64,000 nt of DNA, taken from contig NC_064038.1 of the NCBI RefSeq assembly GCF_932526225.1, forward strand, positions 7,191,070 to 7,255,069, written 5' to 3'. Numbering within the stretch: the first letter of the stretch is position 1; the number at the start of each line of letters is the position of its first letter. This document shows positions 45,048-57,200 of the stretch, piece by piece. The translations under genes and the position numbers were made by a program. Source of the DNA: Nematostella vectensis (lineage: Eukaryota; Cnidaria; Anthozoa; Actiniaria; Edwardsiidae). Under the pieces are notes generated by a model. It ran no database searches. It was not told the origin of the DNA and saw only the letters and a list, made by a program, of their open reading frames with translations.

Positions 45048-48000
45048 CTATCTACTGTTCCCGCAGCTAAGCGGCACCAGAGGATCCGAATTTCTTACAA
45101 CTAGGTTTGTAGATTTTAGTTCGACCCCCTTTGTCCTTCCAGGCGAGAAATCTGGTAATGTCGCGGGGAGATGATGACAGCAGGGTCGGGGATTACGATG
45201 GAAAACGAGCAATCTTGACTGCATGAACAAATATTTAAGCAAAGGTCCAGCCAGAACGAATGGCGGGAAAACGTACGCGTTTTCATCGGCTGAGAGGGAC
45301 TGAGAGAACACGTTAGTTCCCTCAGCTAGAGCGCAAGGCGACTGCGAGAAAAATCTCAAGGGGTGCCCTGAAAGGTCGTGCATGATGTTACACGGTAGGG
45401 CCATCAAATCGATCGTGTGTGGGCCAAACGCAATATCCATTTGCTTCCATGCGTCTTCACTGAGCGTACAATCGAGATCACTAAGAACCAGCGAAGGGAA
45501 ATCCGCTGGATTGTTCTTAGATGGCACATACTGCAGGCTGAGTAATAGGTTCCTCGCGAATACGAACTTGAAAACTTCCTTCATAATGTCAGATATTTCC
45601 GACGACTTTGAAACTTGTTTGTGCCAACTGAATTAAAGAGCTTGGTTGTCGATGAACGAGTCTATTCTAGTGTCGGAGCAGTTGTTATTCTCCAACGTGC
45701 GCAGAAGAGCTAGAGCTTCTTTAGTCGAGATGGGTTTCTTGCTCTCGCTAGTGTCCCAGTATCCCCGAGTCTCTACAGCAGACTATCCTGACTGATATAG
45801 TTGGCCAACCAAACCCGTGTTCGAGGCGTCGGAGTAAATGCGGACCTGGAGGTGAAACTCCGGTTTCCATAATAAGACATCCAACCACGTGTCTAAAAAT
45901 CGCCAATAGGTGATCTCCTTGCGAAGCGCCAAGGACAACATAAACTGAGTGAAATGAATCTGAGAGGCCTTAGTAATGGCTTGAAAAACCGTGTTGGTTT
46001 ATAGCTACGCCGCAGGGACAAGTAGAGAGAAAGATGTAGTCTTGCCAGCGAACTTCTGCAGACTCTTTGCTGAAACAGACTTCTTATCCAGGATAGATTC
46101 TTTGAGAGTGGTAAATTTCTCTCGTTTGTCTTGCGGGAGGCTTGCTTCACAGAATCACAAAGGTACCCTAAGAACCGGACTGATTTGTTGGGAGCCAGAG
46201 TACTTTTCTTTAAACCGATAAAGTAGCCCAAGGAGATTAAGGTTGAGCACGCAATGAAAGCTGCCATTTCCGCCAGCTGGAAGAAGAAAAACGGACACTT
46301 TGTTTGGGTGGAGGGTAATCGTAACTGCCCAACGTGGCGATCATCTATGTACTGGGAGCATGGAACCCCTACACTGTTAGTTTCAGGGAGTTATTTTTAC
46401 TCCACTCAGAGAGTAAAAACTACTCTTTGCGATGGAGTACTTTTAAAGGAGTAATTTGAACTCCTTTATTGGAGTAAAAACTACTCCACTGGGGAGTAAT
46501 TTTTTTGTTTACTCCCTTAACGGAGTAAGTTTTACTCTGCTGAGAATTAGTATCGAATGTTTCTTAGAAAAAGAGTGATTTTCACTCTTGTTGGTCAAAT
46601 AATGGAGTAAAAAGTACTCTTTTCTGGGGGGTAATTTTAGCAGAGTAAAAGCTACTCCAACTATCTGGAGTGAAAAGAGTTATTTTTACTCCAGATGGTC
46701 AAGAAATGGAGTAAAAAAGTACTCCTTTGAGGGGGTAGGTTTTGAAGAGTAAAAACTACTCCAGCCATCTCGTGTTGAAAGAGTAGTTTTTACTCCAGCT
46801 GTATCTTTTTAGAGCAGTAACAAACCACACCAAATATATAAAATAAAGCGGGTTGTTTTTTTACTCTGAATTAGCTGGATTTAAGAAGGAAAACGATAGT
46901 CTTTATGTTATAAGACAACAGATAAAAATAATAATTTATCGTATTTATTGTTGAGACAAAAAACTCTACCCTGTGCCTAGGAGTTTCCTAAGATTTCCTA
47001 AGTTCGATCAAAACAACAAAATATGATCAAACTTCCTAAAAATTCCTAGGATTTCCTAGTATAAGCAGTAGACCAGAAAATCGGAATAATTTGGATAAGA
47101 AAATCTTAGGAAGAAGATTTGAAGCATTCTACAATTTAGGAACTCTTAGGAAATTCTTAGGAAATCCTAAAAGAACATTTTCAATACAAGAACAGGCCTC
47201 ACCATACCTGCATATATTGTCAGCTATACTACAACAATAAGAAATGTAATCAAAGACAGGCATTGGACTCGAACATGAGTTTTATGTGGTGTACTTTCAG
47301 AATTCGCTCAGAATAATTAGTACTGCATTGAAAAGAAAGATAGGTAGGGTGATAATTGTATAAAATTCTTAGATCCGATTTGAACATTATAAAATCATGT
47401 ATATTGTTTCTAATAGAAATGCTACTTGAGATTATAAAAAAAAGAAGTCCCGCTTTGCAGATAGAAGACGGCTCACCAGGGCCCGTAAAAGCAAAATGTA
47501 CCGGGCGTCCCTCGCTTTATTGGCCGACAGGGGCTTGGGCCCAAGGCGCAAAATCATAACGGTCGAACGAAAGCCATTATAATAACCTCCAAACAGATAG
47601 CCGTTTATTCCCGTCTTTTCTACGCGTAATCCACCTTTTTTAAGGATTTGATGGCAGAAAATGGATTGAAGTAAAAGGTTAGTGTGTAATGGGCTTTATA
47701 ATTTGATAGGTTCAATAGTAAATATGATTTGTGCGACCAACTTCAGGATCAAATCATCGTTCGTGAGCGGATTTCTCGAACTAGACTGATATGTTTTGTG
47801 ATTCTTTGTTATCTTCCAAAGCAATACTACATTCTTATGTGTTTCTCTTATTATCTTCGCAGGACATTATAATAGAGATAGTAAAATGTGCTCGAGTTGC
47901 AAAGCCAGAAAAGAAAGAAGTTGGAGGTATAAGAAATGTATCAATGCGTAAATCGCAAGAAACGAATAAAAACTTCGTAAACTTAAGTTATTCACTAATC

Positions 48001-49700
48001 ACTGTACTTACATCTAAAGCGCCTATGCTTTATAAACTGTTACTTGAAGCACAAAATTGAATAACTTAGCTTAGTAAAAACCTAGTAAAGTCTTGCACCT
48101 AAAATTTGTCCAGATATTTATTTTGAATATCTAATGTTACTGTAGTTGGTTTTTGTCCGTATATTCTGATCACAGTAAACCCTGCACATGAAGAACCTAG
48201 TTATCTTTTCAAGCTAGCCTACCAGGTTCAAATTTAAATGGTGCATATAGAGGCATTAGGCTTCTAGCTTCTTATCTGAATGTACAAAGATGGAGGAGGA
48301 GGCAGTTCTTTTGGAAAACCGTAATGACGCCAAAAAGGGTAATGTTCAAAAGCTGTTAAAGTTGTTATAGAAAAATAATATTGTGTATGTTTGTTTCAGC
48401 TTTGTTATGTTGGGACACTTGTTAGTAATTTTGTCCTGGATACCTTATGTCAAATGACTATTATTTTTCAAACATTTTTTCAACTTATATTTTTGTTATT
48501 TTTTAAACTGAATTGTTTAATTAAATGATTTGTCAAATTCATAATAACGTCTTTTCCTTGGTGTTTCTAAATTACTCTAATTTCTCCAGTATTAACCCCT
48601 GAAGTAGGTGGAGTTTAAACGGCCATTTTGTAAAAACAGGGGGGAGGGGGTTGAAATCATCCCTTTAGTTACTCAATTAGTAGGGAGTAAAAATTGACTC
48701 CCATTTTGAGGGTGAATTGTACTCTTTGAATGGAGTAACAACAAGCAACCTAGTAAATTACTCCACTTAGCTACCCCCTAAAGTGGGTAAAATTTACTCC
48801 CCTAGGAGAGTAGGAAAAAAAGAAGTAAAAAATAACTCCATTTTGAGGGTAAATTGTACTCCTTTAATGGAGTAATAGCAAGCAACCTAGTAAATCACTC
48901 CCTTTAGTTACTCCCCTACAGGGGTAAAATCTACTCCCTTGATAGAGTAGAAAAAAGGGAGTAAAAAATTACTCCAAAAAGGGAGTCATTTTGTACCTCG
49001 GTTTTTTACTCCCTTTTTGGAGTTAAAACTACTCTCTGAAACTAACAGTGTAGAGATCTTATGTGGTTGGTAGCTGCCATGCCGACAGTGTGGTAGATAA
49101 ACGCGCTGGCTTTCCACCCAAAAGGAAGTGTAGCATAAGTGAAATACCATCCGTCCCATTCCAATCCGAAAAAGGTGGAACTGGCAGGGTGGAGACGGAT
49201 GTGGTCGTAGCCACTCTTGTCGTCAAATGTAGTTTGGAAATGGTTTGCGTCTACGTACAGAGGCAAATCTGTAATGTAATCCAACGTGAAAGGACTGTCC
49301 TTTATCCACAAGTTCAAAAAACGTTCATCGTGGCACATCCTTGGCTTGTTCGGCTCAATAGTAATAGGCAGCACTAAATGGGGTGCATCTACAGTTCCCA
49401 CCCGACCGATGACGTTCAGAGAGCCATTACAAAGTCTCTCCTTTATTGTGTCAGTAACAAAGCTCTCGAACAAGGAGCATGACTTAGAGTTGGGAAAACT
49501 CGTGCGGGGTGGTAAATTGCTATAATAACTCTTTCCTTGAAAATTTCCTTGAAGACGTAAAGTAATCATAAACGTTGACACCATCGGAAATGATAGGAAG
49601 GACGAAAACTACTAAGCAATGAATCTTGAAGGATTGGACGCCACTGATCTAAACAAGAGCTGAGATTTCCAGCGCAAAAATGGTCGGGATGTCAAAACAA
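45048..49700 (-). pseudogene. DIRS-type reverse transcriptase-RNase H, split by a transposon
   Basis: Before the insertion (49584-49051): MCHDERFLNLWIKD, FDDKSGYDHIRLHP, LPFGWKASAF. After it (46371-45048): the catalytic YIDD box near 46345, FIGLKKSTLAPNKSVRFLGY, and RNase H pieces (YSDASNTG near 45830, STKEALALLRTLEN near 45720, FIDNQAL near 45655). The RNase H tail is YVPSKNNPADFPS. Stops near 45780 and 45640 and frame changes at 45900-46130 break it further. Without the insertion and one TA the RT reading would continue across the site, so the transposon arrived while or after the frame was still legible. Confidence 0.75.
46372..49050. mobile_element. 2.68-kb DNA transposon with TA target duplication and subterminal ACTCC repeats
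   Basis: TIRs begin CACTGTTAGTTTCAG(G/A)GAGT at both ends and are flanked by TA (46370-46371 and 49051-49052). Subterminal arrays (46380-46810 and 48660-49040) hold many GGAGTAA...TTACTCC palindromes. At 46975-47185 TTCCTAAGA/TCTTAGGAA motifs recur in both orientations. Two open frames (47356-47559 and 47791-48060) resemble no transposase, so it is non-autonomous. The TA duplication fits Tc1/mariner-like or related superfamilies. Confidence 0.85.
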
Positions 49701-50289
49701 TAGCATGTCCGGGGATGCAACGACCAATCCTTGAGCTACACTTTCAACTGACGGGAGTGGTCCGGCCCAGTTAGTAGGGTTGCCTTCCCTTCCACACCAG
49801 AGTACAGGTTCGTGTGGTTGTAGTTGCATATAACGGCAACATAACTCCGAAAATGTCTAAAACGAAAAGAAAATGGAAATCTATAAGGGATGGATACATA
49901 TTTAGTTGCCGCGATTAAATACATATAAAAAAAGTTACTGATGTGAATGAAGGGAAAGACTCCACTAACTGCGCCGGACCAGAAGCCGAAGACAAGCTAT
50001 AGGGAGTTGATTTAGATTTCCCCTCTGATCGCGACAAGTTAGTGAGATATAAAAAGCCGAAATATGCCAAAATTAATGGAAACGAAAAATTACGGGTATA
50101 GTGCAAAATAGCTTCCATTGAATACATTTACTAATAATAAGTAATAAAAACCACGAGTATGTAAACTGTAAAGATATAAACTATAATAAAAATATTCCAC
50201 AGAGAAGCAGGAAAAAGGAAGTAACTACACCTGTAATTAACCCTTTATTGAGAAATACATTAACATGAAATTGAAATGACTCGATCATA

Positions 50290-51830
50290 TTAATAGCCGC
50301 GACCTTGGCCACGACCACCTCGTTTGGCATAACAGTTTCTGCTTATGTGTCCTCTGCGACCACAGAAATCACAAATTACATAATAATAGTAATAATAATA
50401 ATCTTTATTGAGGAGAGCTTTTTCATTTAAAATGATTTTCAAAAAGGACCTCGACTTATAAATAATAACAATAATCTATAAAAAATATATGGAAAAAAAA
50501 TTAAGAGAAAAAAATATATTGTTGATATATCGTTACATTAAAAAATACTATGATAAAAAATACCTAGGTTAAAAATTGAGAAATACTGCGTTTAAAAGTA
50601 CAAATATTTGTGCATCTCTTAATGTCCTGGCTAAGTGAGCTAAAATCCTTGACTGCATGGTACTCAGTTCTTTGTTTGCCCCAGTTTCTTTTCACACTAG
50701 GGAGCCTAATATTACATTTGTTTCTGGTATTATAATTATGTTGATCTTCGAGTTTTAACAGATCCATTTCATGCTCTACGAGACCATTTAAACATTTAAA
50801 GACATATACACATCTTCTAAGAAAACGCCTCTTTTCTAGAGGTAACCACTTAAGTTTGGCTAAAGCGTCTGTTGCCGACGAGTACAGTGGTCTATCAAGT
50901 ATTATTTTTGCAGCCTTGTTCTGGAGGATTTGTAAATTTGACATGATAGTGACATTATGCTTATCGCCCCAAACTAAATCTGCATATTCGAAAAGGGGCA
51001 GAACTAGACTATTATAATAAAGAAGTCTAGCTCTAAAAGGCAATAAATGCTTAATGCGCCTTAGAAGACCGAGTCTTTGGTTGATTTTGCCAGATAAATA
51101 TTCAACATGCTCTGACCATGTCAAGTCGGAAGATATGAATACTCCAAGATATTTGAAATTACTCACATTAGATACATTGTAATTTGAAATCGACACAGAA
51201 AGTTTGATTTTACTCTCTAGTTTCCTGTTGCTGCCTAAGAGCATACATTTCGTCTTTTCCAAATTTAGTGTTAGCTTGTGATCGTCCATCCATTTAGCAA
51301 CGGCCAAAAGATCTTGATTGAGGTTATCGCTCAACTGCTTAGAGGAAGAACCATAACAGTAGATCACAGTATCATCCGCATAAAGAGAGGCACAGCAGGA
51401 CTCCAAAACATCGGGCAAGCTGTTTATGTAGATGACAAACAGCAACGGGCCCAAGATGCTTCCTTGGGGCACCCCGTGAGTGACTGGAAGTTCCTCGGAC
51501 AGAAGAGTCTCGGTAGTACGGGCCAGACTCTAAGCGCCGAGGAGTTGCAGAGGACGCAGATTTAATCGCTTTCTGAATCTCCTTAGCTATGGCCACTTCT
51601 TCCTCAGACCCAAGGAGTTTTAACAGTAAAGTCTGTAATTGAGAACTGCCAGCTAAAGGACGCGTTTGTCGTAAGATGACCGAGTACCGAGAGGCTTGGG
51701 GTGTCGTTGTTTTTCTGGCCACATCTACTAGGTTTCCCAGAGCTGCCATGGCACAATGGGCATCGAAATGGAAGCAGGCTTGGCCAACATCTCCTAGATG
51801 GCGAAGCGTTGAGTCCAGACCCCGTGTCTT
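50290..51830 (-). pseudogene. DIRS-like gag-type ORF with zinc knuckle, split by a LINE
   Basis: On the - strand, about 51830-51490 reads LGDVGQACFHFDAHC, MAALGNLVDVARKTTTP and LQTLLLKLLGSEEEVAIAKE (helical, gag-like). After the LINE, 50385-50293 gives CDFCGRRGHISRNC, a CX2CX4HX4C knuckle, then a Gly/Arg-rich end and TAA at 50290-50292. The role in a live element would be nucleic-acid binding in the particle. The insertion and a frame change make it non-functional. Confidence 0.65.
50392..51488 (-). mobile_element. 5'-truncated non-LTR retrotransposon inside the DIRS-like gag
   Basis: Minus strand. A single open frame (51472-50564, about 300 residues) begins within the reverse transcriptase at VPQGSILGPLLFVIYIN, keeps the catalytic LYADD box, and continues through LNLEKTKCMLLG, FKYLGVFISSDLTWSEHVEY, and the C-terminal NTRNKCNIRLP and YHAVKDFSSLS. 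The 3' tail is CAATAAAGATTATTATTATT-like, a microsatellite end usual for CR1/L2-type elements. The unbroken frame suggests recent insertion. Confidence 0.85.
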
Positions 51831-51966
51831 GTAGCTGTTCTATCGGTGAAAATAGCTGTATGATAAAGTTCCCGTGGTCAAGATGTGATGTATGTGCTCT
51901 TCCCGTGCACTTGCCCCTCACGTCTCTTATTGGTCGAAAATTGAATCCGGTCAGCGGTCTTCTAAG

Positions 51967-52114
51967 ATGGCGGCCATGAAATTCATAGCTCCCACAGTTT
52001 TGTTTCTTCTTGCTGTGTCGTTGAGCCTCTGGTCTCCAAATTCTCCTGGAGAGATGGATAAACAAGCGAAGGTGTCTTCTGGGCAAACACTACTATTTTC
52101 GGCAAGCCTGGAGT
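51967..52114 (+). CDS. Candidate first coding exon with signal peptide
   Basis: AAGATGGCGGC at 51964-51974 resembles the YY1-type start-site element of animal promoters. ATG at 51967 or 51976 opens MKFIAPTVLFLLAVSLSLW, a strong signal-peptide-like hydrophobic stretch, then a hydrophilic SPNSPGEMDKQAKVSSG. GTAAGT at 52115 is a consensus donor. The next exon is not identified; an AG at 52177 is followed by about 30 readable codons before LINE sequence. It overlaps the outer end of the DIRS-like element, so it could instead be element sequence read by chance. Confidence 0.3.
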
Positions 52115-52339
52115 GTAAGTGACCACGAACAGGTTGTTGCTCGTATTGACCAGTTTGTCGACCATGGTTTCTCACAGGAACGTAAAGTCTTTGACTTCAA
52201 CAAGGGAAACCTACAAGATTTCTGTCGGGACATGAAAAGCTTTCGCTGCTTCCTTCATGCGAAATTGCTCTTAGCGCTCCGTTCATGAAAACTGGCAAAT
52301 ATTCAAGTCCACGATTCTTTCCCTTGCCAATTAACACTA

Positions 52340-53760
52340 TCCTGTGAAAATCCTGAAGCCTCAATGGAAAAAACAATGGTTTGACAGATCCCTACGGCGT
52401 GCATGTCGTAAAAAACATAGCTTATTTAAAAGGGCTAAATAAATCAATACAGCAGCCGCATGGGGAGCCTATCGACACCAGCGTAAATTTACCACCAACG
52501 CCATAAATTCAGCCAGGGACAACTTCGTTTGCGGCCTCCTAGATGAAAACTACAAGTCCCAGCCAAAGAAATTTTGGAAGTATATTAAATCGAAGAGGCA
52601 AGACTCTGTTGGAATACCTGCCCTGCGGCCAAATGATACTACCACCCTAACGGCTCCAAAGGAAAAGGCAGAAGCTTTAAATGGTTAATTTCAATCTGTC
52701 TTTAAGACGGACGCCCCAAACGAGCCCCTTCCTGTCTTGGCTCCTAAGGACTTACCACTTCTTGGCGAAATCTGTGTGACTGTAAATGGAATTGTCAAGC
52801 TTTTAAGTCGACTGAAACCCAACAAAGCATGTGGCCCGGACCAGGTGTCTGCACGAATTCTGAAGCTTGCTCCAGATGAAACCGCAGTAATCTTGAGGGA
52901 GATCTTCCAACATTTTCTGAGCCCTGGCGTGGTGCCTAGTGACTGGAAACATGCATATGTCGCTCCAATACATAAAAAGGGCTCTCGGTCAACTCCAGCA
53001 AACTACAGGCCTATCTCATTGACATGTATATCTTGTAAGCTACTGGAACACATTGCAGCAAGTCATGTGATAAATCATCTGGAAGCCAACGGCCTTCTCT
53101 CTCCCTTCCAACATGGTTTCAGGGAACGCCATTCCTGTGAAACTCAACTGCTTCTCACTTTTAACGATCTGGCCCTTGCTATGGATAAAAAACAACAAAC
53201 TGATCTTCTACTTCTGGATTTCTCAAAAGCGTTCGACTCGGTCTCACACTCGCGTCTTTTAATAAAGCTTCAACACTATGGGATTTCTGGTCAAGTGTAC
53301 TACTGGCTGGAGGATTTCTTCAAGAACAGGACACAATCAGTTGTTGTTGACGGGGAGCACTCTTCGCCTGCCATTGTAACCTCAGGCGTGCCTCAAGGGT
53401 CAGTGGTTGGTCCGTTGTTATTCCTCCTATATATCAACGACCTTCCAGATGGAATTAACTGCAAAATAAGACACTTTGCTGATGATTGTGCCCTCTACCT
53501 CCACCTGACATCCGATGAATCTCCCTCCCACCTTCAGCAAGACTTGAAAAAACTCGCCGCATGGTCCAAAACTTGGAAGATGGACTTTAATCCTTCAAAG
53601 TGCTGTGTTCTGTGCATAACAAACAAAAGATCTACCATATACGCAGATTACTTCCTGTACGGGTCCAAGCTGGAGGAGCGATAGAGTCATCCCTACCTCG
53701 GTGTGCAGTTCTCAAATGATCTCAAATGGAACAGTCACGTATCTTGGTGTAATGCAACTC
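52340..53760 (+). pseudogene. Non-LTR retrotransposon reverse transcriptase, plus strand
   Basis: Readable from about 52345 (RSLRRACRKKHSLFKRAK, then a stop; WKYIKSKRQDS). From 52737 there is a 315-codon frame: RLKPNKACGPDQVSARIL, VPSDWKHAYVAPIHKKGSR, NYRPISLTCISCKLLE, LLDFSKAFDSVSHSRLL, SGVPQGSVVGPLLFLLYIND, and the catalytic FADD near 53474. After a stop at 53682-53684 the frame continues briefly (YLGVQFSNDLKWNSHVS) and ends, so the 3' part is missing. The endonuclease is absent. It is related to, but not the same family as, the LINE at 50392-51488. Confidence 0.85.
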
Positions 53761-54290
53761 AGCCTAACCGAGCATTAAAACTGAAACTGAAACTGAAAGC
53801 TTTTCTGATTGTTCGAATATTGAATGGCGCGGAAGTGGAGGAAAGAAAGCGTACAGGAAAATATTTTTTAATTTTCTTCATTTTCGTCGTTTTCTAAACA
53901 TGTTACAAAGCCAAAGATTATAATAATAAAAACACCGTGAAAATGCACGGATGGCGAAAGCATTAAAACCGTGGCATTTGGCACAGAACTACGAATAGGA
54001 AGTGCTGTTTTCGACGCTGAATGGGGAGACCGAAAGACCACTAAACTTGTCGGTAGAAAGTCAATGATAATCGTCACGAATATAGGGGTCGCATCCTTGA
54101 GTGACTAATGTGGGTTGTAGTCAATAACAAGTCGTGGCAGTCCATGGGAGTATACTAAAAACACGGCACATCATCGCACACCATGGCACTGGGATAATAC
54201 GCTTATGTCGAAAGGACAAGAGGTGATATTACCAGCCTATTTACCTTACTAAAATAACGGCCGAAAATTTCCAGAGTGTACAATTGTTTT
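53761..54290. other. No gene seen
   Basis: Spacer between the LINE and the 3-kb tandem duplication; a 69-codon - strand frame at 53868-54077 has no domain. Confidence 0.5.
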
Positions 54291-57200
54291 GATGGAATAT
54301 CCTAAATCAAGAGTAACCTTTGTTTTCAAATAGTTATTTCAAGATTTCTTCACATATTTGTTTTCCAATAGTGAGAGAAATAACAAGGGTGTGGCTGAGT
54401 ATGGCACTTTACACATATCTATCATTTCTCAACTCAGAGCTTTGGGATTTTTTTAAGATCTCTTTTCAATCTTTACCTTTAGATCTTTTTCTTTTATCAG
54501 GGAGAAGAGATAATTGAAAATTTGCGCAAAGGTTTTGTAACTAAAGGAAAGTTGGAATTAGTATTGTGGGAGATCCGAGAAACGAAATGGTTTGATGATA
54601 AACTTTGTAAAAGCAGCTTTAGGGATGTTCTTAGAAGCGAAAAAAGACAAAACCATGTTTATCTCGCAGCATAACTGAAGACATCCTTTTTCTCAAGACT
54701 TCGTGAGAATTTCTTTTGATTAACAACCTTTTTTTATATTGTATTATTTATTGCTATGCCAGATTGTCACAGAGCGATGGCTATCTTGTTATTAGTATTC
54801 AGTATGAAATTTAGTTATCTAGTTTTGGTTCTGAGAGTACACAAGAATTCTTAGCGGTATGTGTCCCAAAACTGCAGGATATTCTTTTTCCGTCACTCGA
54901 TTGCCCCCCGATGACATCAGAATTTTAAAAATTTGACAAAATTGTTTAGTCAGTCGATGTTTAAGTTCGAATTCGTCTCGAGAGAAAAAAAACCCGAAAG
55001 GGTTTAATTATTGTGTTATTAGGTTAAACTACGTAGCGTTGTCCCTGCACTTGAATAAATTGTAGTGGGATAACTTCACCCGTTCAAAAAATCGCATGAA
55101 TTATTAAGAGGATGTTTTTACCCATTTAACACGTCTTAATGACATTCTCCCATAATGATGATAGAGAAAATAAGAGCAACATTGATCTCCTTGCCGGTGA
55201 GTGCAAACGTTTTTAGTAAATTTAGATTTAAGATTAAGTTGACACGATTGCCAATCAAGAAACATTTTTCATTTCAATGAATGCCGATCTACGCGGACCT
55301 TAAACAAAATGCATTCGGGGCCTAAACGTCTTGTGTTTCGAATGATCCAAATATACCAATAAATTATTATTTTAGAATTTTCACTGCTGGCTAGTCTTGA
55401 TCATACCAAGAAAACATTTTTTTTAAAGAAAAGTGAGTTTTTACGAGAGGATATTCAAGATAAGAAAGTAGAAAACTAGATCACGAAGCACAAATGATTA
55501 TTTTCTCCCTTTTTTGCGAATATTTTTTTTTATATTTTAGAAAAGGCAGAAAAAAGTTATGAAAACGGTGTTACTTGTTTTTGCGAAAAACACGTTTGTA
55601 CGAGATTCACAGAAGTATTTAAAGGTCTTCGGTCTCTAGTGATCTTGCTGTTTAAAGTTTCTGTCACCACACAGAAAGAAATACGTAGTGTGAGAAAGCA
55701 CCAGTTCCATCGACCGGTTTACGGAGGATATTTCACGAAGGCAGAACAACACATAAGACATAAGCTTTTTAAAGAAAAATGAGCTTTAATAAGATGATAT
55801 TCAAGAGTAGAAAACTAGATACTGGAGCACGCGTGACTATTTTCTCACTTCTGCGCAAAATTAATTAATTGATAGTAAAGATTAAAAAAGGCAAAAAAAG
55901 TTTTTAAAATGGGTGTTAGTTTCTTGCGAGAAACACGTTTATACGAAAGTTACGGGTCTTCGGACTATAGTGTTTTTCGAGTTATTGCTGTTTAAAGTTT
56001 CTGTCACCACAGCAAAATACCTAGTTCGAGAAAGCACCATTTCAATCGATTATTTTACAGAGGATTTCACAACTGTTTGGATGGAATTTGCTAAATCAAG
56101 AATAACCTCAGTTTTTAAATAGTTATTTCAAGATTTGTTCACCTATTTGTTTTTAGAGAATCAATTAGAACTATAACAAAAGTGCGGCTAACAAGGATTC
56201 TTGACAACTTTATCATTATCGCAATTCAGTTACCAGAAAATTCCTTGACTTAAAAACGACCTCTGGGATCTTTTAAGATCTCTTTCCAATCTTTTGCTTT
56301 GTTTTTTCTTCTTTATCAGGAAGAAAAACTATTTTAAAATTTGCGCAAAATTCTTTTTCAATCAATGAAATTTCGAATAAGTCATGTGGGGATCCGAAAA
56401 ACGAAAATTGTTTTAAGATGACGGAGTTAAGCAGATGTAGGGAGGTTTTTAGAAGCGAAAAAAGACAGAACCATATTTATCTAGCAGCATAATTCAAGAA
56501 CGACCTCCTTTTTCTCGAGACTTCGGGAGAAATTCGTTTAATTGTTTTTTACATCGTTTTTTTCTTGCAATGCAAGATTGTCACAGAGCGATGGCTATCT
56601 TTTTTTAGTAGTCAGAATTTGTATTGAAATTTCGTTATTTATTTTTGTTTTTGAGTACTACAACTAATTCTTAGCCGTAGGCAGTACGGTCCCAAAACTG
56701 CAGGATATTCTTCTTTCCTTTTCACTCGATTGCCCCCTGACGACATCAGTATTTAAAACGTTTTTCCAGTTTTATAGCCAGCCGATATTTAGTTCGAATT
56801 CGTCTCGAGAGAAATAAAATTAACAAAAAGGGTTTGATTATTATGGAATTTGGTAAAAGTTCGTAGAGTTGTCCCTGCACTTGAATAAATTGTAGTGGGA
56901 TAACTTCGCCCGTTAATGAATTGAATGAATTATTAAGATGTTGTTTTTACCCATTTAACACGTCTTAATGACTTTATTCTCCCATAATTATAATCGAGAA
57001 TGTGAGAGCAAATTTTTTTCTCCTCGCCGTTAAGTACAAGCGTTATTTTTAGTAAAATTAGATTTAAGGTTAAGTTGACGATTGCCAATCAGGGAATTTT
57101 TTATTTCAATGAAAGCTAATCTAACGGACCTTCAAAAAAACGCATTATGAAACATCTTGTGTTTCGAATGATCCAAATATACCAATGGATTATCATTTTA

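Larger units (their letters stand above)
44981..52086 (-). mobile_element. DIRS-like retrotransposon, minus strand, with two nested insertions
   Basis: Gene order on the - strand is gag-like (about 51830-50290), then RT-RNase H (about 49700-45048). Reverse-transcriptase and RNase H motifs match the DIRS1 type. A DNA transposon (46372-49050) splits the RT and a truncated LINE (about 50392-51488) splits gag. The tyrosine recombinase expected of DIRS elements is not visible, so the element is incomplete as well as interrupted. Borders are approximate. Confidence 0.65.
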
